Assembly (NCBI GenBank): GCA_049651845.1
Contig: JBASCW010000121.1
Coordinates: 1 to 20,000 of the forward strand
Direction: 5' to 3'
DNA: 20,000 bases
DNA from: RBG-16-66-20 sp049651845
GTDB lineage: Bacteria; Pseudomonadota; Gammaproteobacteria; Burkholderiales; SG8-39
Every line of letters begins with the position of its first letter. Within the stretch, counting starts at the first letter, position 1. The notes beneath the pieces are model-generated. The model was given only the letters and a program-made list of their open reading frames with translations, was not told the DNA's origin and ran no database searches. Position numbers and translations under genes: made by a program. Shown in pieces: positions 14,522-20,000 of this stretch.

Positions 14522-16060
14522 ATGGAAAAGAAGCCCGAGGCGCTGGATCTGGCGAAGATCGACGCCGAGGAGTTCGCCCGGCTGGAGGCGGACGCGCGCG
14601 CGAGGGAGGGCGAACACCGTGCGCTGGAGCGCGAGGCAGGGGCCGAACGCGAGGAGCAGGCGCGGCGGGAGGTCCTGGACAAGGCGTGGCGCGAGCAGGA
14701 GGAGTACAACCGCGCCGTCGCCGAGCTGAAGGACCAGACGGACCAGCGCAGGTCGCGCCGCGTCCAGGCGGTCGCCGCAGCGCTGCTGATCGCCGCGGTC
14801 GTGTTTGGCGCGATCTTCTACAACACGCGGCCGGTGCCCGAGCCGGTGCAGGAACTGCTGTCCGAGGCCGAGGCCTTGCGCATCGCGGCCGAAGCGCGGG
14901 TGCGACGGGAGGACGAGGCGCGCTCGAAGCTGGCGGCGGAGTCCGCGAGCACCGAGGCGCGCGCGCAGCCCGAGGCCAGGGCGGCGGCCGAGCCCGCGCC
15001 CGACGCCGCGGAGCAGGCGAGGAAGGCGGCGGCGGAGAAGGCGAGGGCGCTCGAAGCCAAGGCCCGGGAGGAGGCGCGGCGCAGCGCCGAGCAGGCGCAG
15101 ACGCAGGCGATGGTGCAGGCCGAGGAGCGCGCGAAGGCGGTTGCGGCGACCGCGGCGAAGGAAGCGCCGCGCGCGGCGCGCCGGCCCGGCACCGTGTTCC
15201 AGGACTGCCCGGACTGCCCGCGCATGGTGGTCATCCCGGCGGGCGAATTCACCATGGGCTCGCCCTTGGCGGAAGCCGGACGCGGGGTCGACGAGGGGCC
15301 GCAGCGGCAGGTGCAGATCGCACAGCCGTTCGCGCTCGGCCGCAGCGAGGTGACGGTCGCCGAGTTCAGGCGCTTCGTCGAGGAGTCCGGCTACCGGACC
15401 GAGGCCGAGCGCGACACGCGCGCGCAGGGCTGCTCCGGATTCATCTACGCCGATCCTGCCGCCGGCGGCCCCGGACCGCAGGCCGTCACCAGCTGGCGCA
15501 GCCCGGGCCTGGCGCAGGCGCAGATCGATTCGCACCCGGTGCTGTGCGTCAGCTGGAACGACGCGCGCGCGTACGCGCAATGGCTCTCGAGGAAGACCGG
15601 AAGGCGCTACCGCCTGCCGACCGAGGCCGAATGGGAATACGCGGCGCGCGCGGGCAGCGCCGCTGCGCGCTTCTGGGGCGACGATCCGGTGCAGGCCTGC
15701 CGGTTCGCCAACGTGGCCGACCAGAGCCGCTTTCAGACCTGGAGCTTCGGCCAGCGGCACGAATGCACCGACGGCCACTACTTCAGCGCGCCCGCGGGCG
15801 GCTATTCCGCCAACCGGTTCGGCCTCTACGACATGCTCGGCAACGTCTGGGAGTGGACCGAGGACTGCTGGAACGCGAGCTACGCGGGCGCGCCCGCGGA
15901 CGGGTCCGCGTGGACGGCCGGCGATTGCGCGCAGCGCGTGTGCCGCGGCGGGTCCTGGAGCACCGTGCCGCGCTACGCGCGCTCGGCCACGCGCTACAAG
16001 AACCCGGCCGACTACCGGGACAACCTGACCGGTTTTCGGCTCGCGAGGACGCTCGAGTAG
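14522..16060 (+). CDS. Membrane-anchored SUMF1/FGE-fold protein with coiled-coil stalk
   Basis: 512 residues: a charged cytoplasmic helix (about 1-75), a basic stop RRSRR (77-80 region), one membrane segment (about 82-100), an Ala/Glu/Arg-rich coiled coil (about 110-210), and a full formylglycine-generating-enzyme-type domain (about 224-510). The domain starts FQDCPDCPRMVVIPAGEFTM and contains LPTEAEWEYAARAG and YDMLGNVWEWTEDCW. The positive-inside rule puts it in the periplasm. True FGE has two copper-binding cysteines after RGGS; here RGGSWSTVPRYARSATRYK has Thr and Ala at those places, so sulfatase activation is unlikely. It may be a binding or scaffold domain, as in many bacterial members. 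The gene starts 21 nt after the regulator without a clear Shine-Dalgarno. Its stop lies 2 nt from the convergent argF stop. Confidence 0.85.
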   Translation: MEKKPEALDLAKIDAEEFARLEADARAREGEHRALEREAGAEREEQARREVLDKAWREQEEYNRAVAELKDQTDQRRSRRVQAVAAALLIAAVVFGAIFYNTRPVPEPVQELLSEAEALRIAAEARVRREDEARSKLAAESASTEARAQPEARAAAEPAPDAAEQARKAAAEKARALEAKAREEARRSAEQAQTQAMVQAEERAKAVAATAAKEAPRAARRPGTVFQDCPDCPRMVVIPAGEFTMGSPLAEAGRGVDEGPQRQVQIAQPFALGRSEVTVAEFRRFVEESGYRTEAERDTRAQGCSGFIYADPAAGGPGPQAVTSWRSPGLAQAQIDSHPVLCVSWNDARAYAQWLSRKTGRRYRLPTEAEWEYAARAGSAAARFWGDDPVQACRFANVADQSRFQTWSFGQRHECTDGHYFSAPAGGYSANRFGLYDMLGNVWEWTEDCWNASYAGAPADGSAWTAGDCAQRVCRGGSWSTVPRYARSATRYKNPADYRDNLTGFRLARTLE

Positions 16061-16062
16061 AG

Positions 16063-16992
16063 CTACCCGGCCCTGACTTTCCCGAGCAGCAGGAACTCCA
16101 TCAGCGCCTTCTGGGTGTGCAGCCGGTTTTCGGCCTCGTCCCAGACCACGCTCTGCTTGCCGTCGATGACGGCCGCCGCCACTTCCTCGCCGCGGTGCGC
16201 GGGCAGGCAGTGCATGAAGAGCGCGTCCCGGCGCGCGGCCTTCATGAGCGCGGCGCTGACCTGCCAGCCGGCAAAGTCCTTTTTGCGCTTTTTGTTCTCG
16301 TTCTCGAAGCCCATCGAGGTCCAGACGTCGGTGGTCACGAGGTGCGCGCCGCGCGCGGCCAGGCGCGGATCGCCGAACCACTCGACGTTACGCGTGAGGT
16401 CCTCCTCGCCGATGCCGTAGCCCGGTGGCGTGGAGACGTTGAGCTTGAAATCGAAGATCTCCGCCGCCTGCACCCAGGTGCGGCACATGTTGTTCGCGTC
16501 GCCGATCCAGGCCACCGACTTGCCACGGATCGAGCCGCGCTGCTCGATGAAGGTGTAGACGTCGGCGAGCACCTGGCAGGGGTGGTGCTGGTTGGTGAGG
16601 CCGTTGATCACCGGCACGCGCGAGCTGCCCGCGAAGCGCTCGAGGATTTTCTGCTCGAAGGTGCGGATCATCACCAGGTCGCACATGCGCGAGATCACCT
16701 GCGCGGCGTCCTCGACCGGCTCGCCGCGGCCGAGCTGCGAGTCGCGCGTGGAGAGGAAGATCGCGGTGCCGCCGAGCTGGTGCATGCCGGCCTCGAACGA
16801 CAGCCGCGTGCGCGTGCTCTGCTTCTCGAAGATCATCGCCAGCGTGCGGTCCTCGAGCGGCCAGTAGCGCTGGTAGCGCTTGAAGCGGTCCTTGATCCAG
16901 CGCGTGCGCGCGAACAGGTGCTCGTACTCCGCGCGCGTGAAGTCGCGGAACTGGAGGTAATGCCGCAGCGGCGGCTTCTTCACCGGGGCCAT
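16063..16992 (-). CDS. argF: Ornithine carbamoyltransferase
   Basis: Transfers the carbamoyl group to ornithine to make citrulline. The 309-residue protein has the carbamoyl-phosphate motif STRTR (KQSTRTRLSFE), HPCQ in NQHHPCQVLAD, and the ornithine-binding HCLPAHRG near the C-terminus. It is catabolic or anabolic by reaction, but the argD neighbour and size fit the anabolic enzyme. It starts 7 nt after the argD stop with a GAGGG Shine-Dalgarno overlapping the argD TGA, so argD-argF form an operon. An AT-richer codon patch at 16260-16315 encodes a Lys-rich segment (NENKKRKKDF). The end converges on the FGE-like gene with 2 nt between stops, leaving no room for a separate terminator. Confidence 0.96.
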   Translation of the reverse strand: MAPVKKPPLRHYLQFRDFTRAEYEHLFARTRWIKDRFKRYQRYWPLEDRTLAMIFEKQSTRTRLSFEAGMHQLGGTAIFLSTRDSQLGRGEPVEDAAQVISRMCDLVMIRTFEQKILERFAGSSRVPVINGLTNQHHPCQVLADVYTFIEQRGSIRGKSVAWIGDANNMCRTWVQAAEIFDFKLNVSTPPGYGIGEEDLTRNVEWFGDPRLAARGAHLVTTDVWTSMGFENENKKRKKDFAGWQVSAALMKAARRDALFMHCLPAHRGEEVAAAVIDGKQSVVWDEAENRLHTQKALMEFLLLGKVRAG

Positions 16993-16999
16993 GGGACCC

Positions 17000-18229
17000 T
17001 CAGCGCGCCGCGGCGCTGGCAGGATGCGGCGCGTGCGCCTTGGTCTGCGCTACTTGTCCCTGCGCGAGGAACGCCTTCACCAGCGGCACCAGGCGCTCGA
17101 CCACCTCGCGCCCCTCGGTCTCGCTCATCACGAGCGCGGGCAGCAGGCGAATCACGTTGTCGGCGGTGACGTTGAACACCAGGCCCGCGTCGAGGCCCGC
17201 CTTCACCAGATCGCCGCACGGGCGATCCAGCTCGACGCCGATCATCAGGCCCATGCCGCGAACCTCGACCACGCCGGGCAGGCCGCCCAGCGCCGCGGCC
17301 AGGCCGCCGCGCATCGCAGCGCCGACCCTGGCCGCGTTCTCGAGCAGGCCCTCGTCCTTCATGGTGTCGATCGTCGTCACCACGCCGCACATGGCGAGCG
17401 GGTTGCCGCCGAAGGTGGAGCCGTGGTTGCCGGGCTTGAACACGCCCCTGGCGCGGCCGCCGACCACGCAGGCGCCCACGGGCACGCCGCCGGCCAGGCC
17501 CTTGGCGAGCGGCACCACATCCGGCAGGAAGCCCGCATGCTGGTAGACGAACCACTTGCCGGTGCGCCCGAGGCCGCACTGCACCTCGTCGGACATGAAC
17601 AGCCACTCGTGGCGGTCGCAGATCTCCTTCAGGCCGCGCAGGTACTCCAGGCGCGAGACGTTGATGCCGCCTTCGCCCTGGATCGGCTCGACGAACACCG
17701 CCACCACGTTCTTGTTGTGCTCGGCGACCTGGCGCACCGCGTCCAGGTCGTTGAGCGGCACGCGCACGAAACCCTGCACCAGCGGCTCGAAGCCGGCCTG
17801 GATCTTGCGGCTGCCGCCCGCCGACAGCGTGGCGAGCGAGCGGCCGTGGAAGGCCTTCTCCATGACGATGATCGCCGGCTCGGCGATGCCGCGGCCATGG
17901 CCGTACTTGCGCGCGACCTTGATCGCCGCCTCGTTGGCTTCCAGCCCCGAATTGCAGAAGAACACCTCGTCCAGGCCGGTGATCTCCGCGATGCGGTCGG
18001 CCGCCTGCTCCTGCAGCGGCACCTGGAACAGGTTCGAGGTATGGATGATCGCGCCGACCTGCTCGCGTAGCGCCGCGACCAGCCGCGGGTGATTGTGGCC
18101 GAGCGTGTTCACCGCGATGCCCGCGAGCGCATCGAGGTACTTCCTGCCGGCCTCGTCCCACAGCCACACGCCCTGGCCTCGCACGAACGCGACCGGCTGG
18201 CGGGCGTACGTGTTCATCACATGGCTCAT
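17000..18229 (-). CDS. argD: Acetylornithine aminotransferase
   Basis: PLP enzyme that converts N-acetylglutamate semialdehyde to N-acetylornithine using glutamate; the family often also acts in lysine synthesis. The 409 residues include FFCNSGLEANEAAIK (90-104), FVEPIQGEGGIN (179-190), D214 in SDEVQCGLGRTG, and the Schiff-base Lys243 in PLAKGLAGGVP. A short C-terminal tail (AQTKAHAPHPASAAAR) exceeds the usual end. The start MSHVMNTYARQ at 18229 has an excellent Shine-Dalgarno, AAAGGAG at 18243-18237, 7 nt before ATG. It heads the argD-argF operon and is preceded by a clear sigma-70-like promoter and a hairpin. I see no convincing ArgR-type operator. Confidence 0.95.
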   Translation of the reverse strand: MSHVMNTYARQPVAFVRGQGVWLWDEAGRKYLDALAGIAVNTLGHNHPRLVAALREQVGAIIHTSNLFQVPLQEQAADRIAEITGLDEVFFCNSGLEANEAAIKVARKYGHGRGIAEPAIIVMEKAFHGRSLATLSAGGSRKIQAGFEPLVQGFVRVPLNDLDAVRQVAEHNKNVVAVFVEPIQGEGGINVSRLEYLRGLKEICDRHEWLFMSDEVQCGLGRTGKWFVYQHAGFLPDVVPLAKGLAGGVPVGACVVGGRARGVFKPGNHGSTFGGNPLAMCGVVTTIDTMKDEGLLENAARVGAAMRGGLAAALGGLPGVVEVRGMGLMIGVELDRPCGDLVKAGLDAGLVFNVTADNVIRLLPALVMSETEGREVVERLVPLVKAFLAQGQVAQTKAHAPHPASAAAR

Positions 18230-18261
18230 GGCGCGACTCCTTTACGCGGAAAAAATGCCGC

Positions 18262-18295
18262 AAAAACGCAAAACGGCGGTCGAGAGAACCGCCGT
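18262..18295 (-). terminator. Hairpin with T-runs in the argD leader
   Basis: On the minus strand ACGGCGGT (18295-18288) pairs perfectly with ACCGCCGT (18280-18273) across a 7-nt loop, followed by TTTGCGTTTTT. It looks like an intrinsic terminator for the TfoX-like/GST transcript. It also sits right at the predicted start of the argD mRNA, so it may act as a 5' stem or attenuator instead. Confidence 0.6.
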
Positions 18296-18302
18296 CTGAG
18301 GA

Positions 18303-18331
18303 ATCCTATCAGGGCTTTACCCTGTATTCAA
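18303..18331 (-). promoter_or_regulatory. Sigma-70-type promoter of argD-argF
   Basis: Minus-strand TTGAAT (18331-18326), a 17-bp spacer and TAGGAT (18308-18303) form the best canonical promoter in the window. The spacer contains the small dyad CAGGG-taaag-CCCTG. Transcription would start near 18296, just at the hairpin, leaving a leader of about 65 nt before the argD ATG. The -35 overlaps the stop codon of the TfoX-like gene. Confidence 0.6.
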
Positions 18332-18669
18332 TTGACTCGCTTGGGTTTCGGCTTCTTCGGTGGCAGCGTGCGCGCGTAGGCGTGGCCCCGCTCGATCCAG
18401 CTTTTCATCGCCCTGGGGGTGAGCGCCGGGGCGTCGGCGATCAACGCGTATTGCTTCATCGTGCGGCCCAGGATCACGCAGGGGCGTCTGGCCGCCTCGC
18501 TGGGCAGGCGCACCACCAATCGATCTTCGTGCAAGCCGGCAAACATATTGCCGTTCACGAATGCACAAGGGCAGCCGAACATCTGGCGGCGCTGCACATC
18601 GCCGGTCCGGGGCAGGGCGGCGTCGAAGCGGCGCGCCAGTTCGGGCGGTACTTTCTTCCAGCCCGCCAT
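18328..18669 (-). CDS. TfoX/Sxy N-terminal-domain protein
   Basis: A 113-residue protein resembling the TfoX-N domain alone: RRQMFGCPCAFVNGNMFAGLHEDRLVVRLP (about 27-56) is the typical core. A C-terminal Lys-rich tail (PPKKPKPKRVN) follows. Full-length TfoX/Sxy regulates competence, but stand-alone N-domain proteins are common and mostly uncharacterised, so no competence role should be assumed. The start MAGWKKVPPEL at 18669 overlaps the GST stop by one base (TGATG), so translation is coupled to the gene before it. The frame stays open far upstream, but that part is out-of-frame GST sequence. It is followed by the argD promoter and the terminator-like hairpin. Confidence 0.82.
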   Translation of the reverse strand: MAGWKKVPPELARRFDAALPRTGDVQRRQMFGCPCAFVNGNMFAGLHEDRLVVRLPSEAARRPCVILGRTMKQYALIADAPALTPRAMKSWIERGHAYARTLPPKKPKPKRVN

Positions 18670-19439
18670 CAGCCGGCTCCGGGGCCGTCGAAATCGTGCC
18701 GCGCGACGCGATGCCGGGCATAGATGCGGCGCACCCAGGCCGCGCCGGGATGGCCGGCGTAGCGGTCCATCAGCGCGCGAAATGCCGGCGCCACCGGTTG
18801 CGGGCACGACATCGGCGAATCGGCGGGCCGCACCAGCACGGCCAGGGTCGAGGCGGCCGTGAGGTCGGCGACGCTGAATGAATCGCCTGCCAGATAGCCG
18901 GTGGCGGCGCTGTGCGTATCGACAAAATCGAGTGCTTCGGTCGCCGCGGCATGGCCGTCGGCAATCGCCGCCGCGCCGCTGATGCCGTTGCCCTTGCGTA
19001 CCAGCGGCGCCGCCAACGGCACGATGCAGGCGTAGGCGAGCTGCTTCAGCCGCGGCGAACCATCGGCGAAGATGCGCGCGAAATAGCGCGGGTGCCGCAG
19101 CAGCGCATCGAGCACGATGCGGCGAATGCGCGGTGTGAAGTCGTCGTCGAAACGCTGCTGGATGCGCAGCGCCTCCTCGCGTAGCGCGGTATCGGCCGGC
19201 AACAGCGCCGGTGCGCCGGCGTGGGCATCGAGCCATTCGAGGATGCGCGCCGAGCCGTCGAGCGCGCCCCCGTCGTGCACCAGCACCGGCGTGCCGGTCC
19301 GGCCGGTGAGGCGCTTTACGGTGCCCATGTGCGGGCCCGGCAGCAGGCTGCGGCGCCGGTGCGGCACGCGCTTGAGATCGAGCGCCCAGCGCACTTTCTC
19401 GTTGTACGGGGAATGGCGGAACTGCAGCAGTTCGAGCAT
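18669..19439 (-). CDS. Glutathione S-transferase family protein
   Basis: A 256-residue GST-like protein. The thioredoxin-fold N-domain shows FRHSPYNEKVRWAL with a likely catalytic Ser10, RTGTPVLV with cis-Pro51, and DGSARILEWLD, the glutathione gamma-glutamyl contact region. The C-terminal helical domain (about 85-235) includes YLAGDSFSVADLTAA, the conserved GST N-capping segment. Substrate unknown. It is divergent from a TetR-family gene across 55 bp that contains an 18-bp palindrome and a minus-strand TAGAAT (19459-19454). TetR-controlled detoxification is the likely logic, by inference from arrangement. Its stop overlaps the TfoX-like gene start. Confidence 0.87.
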   Translation of the reverse strand: MLELLQFRHSPYNEKVRWALDLKRVPHRRRSLLPGPHMGTVKRLTGRTGTPVLVHDGGALDGSARILEWLDAHAGAPALLPADTALREEALRIQQRFDDDFTPRIRRIVLDALLRHPRYFARIFADGSPRLKQLAYACIVPLAAPLVRKGNGISGAAAIADGHAAATEALDFVDTHSAATGYLAGDSFSVADLTAASTLAVLVRPADSPMSCPQPVAPAFRALMDRYAGHPGAAWVRRIYARHRVARHDFDGPGAG

Positions 19440-19460
19440 GGCGCCAACCTCGGATTCTAT

Positions 19461-19478
19461 ATATGATGGCTATCATAT
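19461..19478. promoter_or_regulatory. TetR-type palindromic operator between GST and tetR genes
   Basis: Perfect inverted repeat ATATGAT (19461-19467) and ATCATAT (19472-19478) with a 4-bp centre, in an AT-rich patch of a GC-rich region. It overlaps a possible plus-strand -10 (TATCAT, 19471-19476) and adjoins the minus-strand -10 (TAGAAT, 19459-19454). A bound repressor could therefore block both genes. Confidence 0.7.
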
Positions 19479-19494
19479 TACGAGAGGCGGCTAC

Positions 19495-20000
19495 ATGCCA
19501 CTGGGGCCGTTGCACAAGGCGCGCACCCGCGAGCGCATCGTGCGCAGCGCCGGGCGCGCGTTCCGGCGCGCCGGCTACGCCGCGGCGGGAATTGACGCGG
19601 TGATGGCCGATGCCGGCCTCACCCGCGGCGGCTTCTATGCGCACTTCGCCTCCAAGGAGGACCTGTTCGCCTCGGTGCTCGCCACCGATCACGGCCTGAT
19701 CCGATCGCTCGCCGCCCGCGAGGCCGCCACGCCGCGGGCCTGGAACGCCCGGACGCTGAAGCTGCTGTCCGACTATTTGCATCCCGATCATCTGCACGTG
19801 GTTTCGCGCGACTGCAGCTTCGCCGCGTTGACCGCCGATGCCGCGCGCCGTGGCGCGGCTGTTCGCCGCGCCTACCGCCGCGCCTTCGACGATCTGGTGG
19901 CGCAATTGCTGCGCCGTCGTGGCGAATCGGCCCGGCTAGCCCGGCGTCGCGCGACGCCCGCGCGCCGCGCCGCGGCGTCGCAGGTCGCGGTGTTGGCCGT
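19495..20000 (+). CDS. TetR/AcrR family transcriptional regulator (cut by window edge)
   Basis: The first 168 residues of a one-component regulator; the stop lies beyond 20000. The N-terminal DNA-binding domain is clear: TRERIVRSAGRAFRRAGYAAAGI (about 11-33), then the helix-turn-helix VMADAGLTRGGFYAHFASKEDLF (about 36-58). The ligand-binding part begins after about residue 65 and includes SRDCSFAALTADAARRG. The reading frame is open from 19495 to the window end. A GAGAGGCGG Shine-Dalgarno-like stretch precedes the ATG. It is divergent from the GST gene, with a palindromic operator between them; autoregulation and control of the GST/TfoX-like pair are inferred. The inducer is unknown. Confidence 0.9.
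   Translation, partial: MPLGPLHKARTRERIVRSAGRAFRRAGYAAAGIDAVMADAGLTRGGFYAHFASKEDLFASVLATDHGLIRSLAAREAATPRAWNARTLKLLSDYLHPDHLHVVSRDCSFAALTADAARRGAAVRRAYRRAFDDLVAQLLRRRGESARLARRRATPARRAAASQVAVLA

Noticed and set aside
14522..16060. Sulfatase-maturing formylglycine-generating enzyme
   Set aside because: The two active-site cysteines are replaced and no sulfatase gene is nearby; kept only as an FGE-fold protein.
13427..16381. Open frame of about 980 codons on the minus strand opposite argG to argF
   Set aside because: Antisense shadow: composition follows the complementary codons and no domain is recognisable.
13288..17169. Open frame of about 1,290 codons on the plus strand across argG, the regulator, the FGE-like gene and argF
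   Set aside because: Arg/Ala/Gly-rich nonsense typical of an alternative frame in GC-rich DNA; the true genes underneath have clear motifs in other frames.
18328..18669. Competence regulator TfoX/Sxy
   Set aside because: Only the N-terminal domain is present, and such short proteins are widespread without a shown competence role.
18670..19905. Upstream extension of the TfoX-like frame to 525 codons
   Set aside because: It covers GST and tetR sequence in a wrong frame; TfoX-N similarity begins only at 18669, at a coupled ATG.

Overview
The window reads as chromosomal DNA from a GC-rich betaproteobacterium (Burkholderiales/Nitrosomonadales-like; inferred from protein motifs and gene order, not from a search). 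It is densely packed with 19 intact genes plus two cut by the window ends. I see no rRNA, tRNA, CRISPR array, integrase or transposase gene. Most of it is core metabolism. Non-housekeeping material is limited to one perfect 61-bp palindrome, a Crp-type regulator paired with a membrane-anchored FGE-like protein, and a TetR/GST/TfoX-like cluster at the right end.

Left part (1-3149): amiC (cut by the left edge) and tsaE on the minus strand, divergent from queG, whose start codon shares bases with that of tsaE. queG overlaps an alpha/beta hydrolase. That gene converges on, and overlaps, a DUF2784 membrane protein, the last gene of a minus-strand chain Rieske oxygenase - 3-mercaptopyruvate-type sulfurtransferase - DUF2784 (2781-5095). 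The junctions in this chain are a TTGA overlap and an abutting TAG-TTG.

Middle (5096-11735): xseB, ispA, dxs and folE2 run rightwards (exonuclease VII small subunit, isoprenoid precursors, folate/pterin), followed by a protein-isoaspartate methyltransferase. Next come a minus-strand secreted retropepsin-like protease and a plus-strand class I glutamine amidotransferase. The amidotransferase converges on yajQ across the 61-bp palindrome.

Right part (11747-18331): an exported hypothetical protein is divergent from argG. Directly behind argG lie the Crp-family regulator and the FGE-like protein. These converge on argF and argD, which form an argD-argF operon on the minus strand. Three arginine genes therefore sit within about 6 kb in two convergent units with two unrelated genes between them. 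argD has a good sigma-70 type promoter followed at once by a hairpin with T-runs.

Right end (18328-20000): a GST-like protein and a TfoX-N protein, translationally coupled, are divergent from a TetR-family regulator cut by the right edge. An 18-bp palindromic operator lies between them.

Recurring themes are: start or stop codons shared by opposing genes (CCATGG, CATG, CTAG); TTG starts at coupled junctions; -10-like hexamers 6-8 nt before ATG, suggesting leaderless mRNAs (dxs, folE2, the amidotransferase, the exported protein at 12418); and short AT-richer codon islands inside otherwise very GC-rich genes. I did not find a convincing new multi-gene system. The best candidates for something undescribed are the palindrome, the argG-crp-FGE-like unit, the leaderless pattern and the pcm extension without a start codon.
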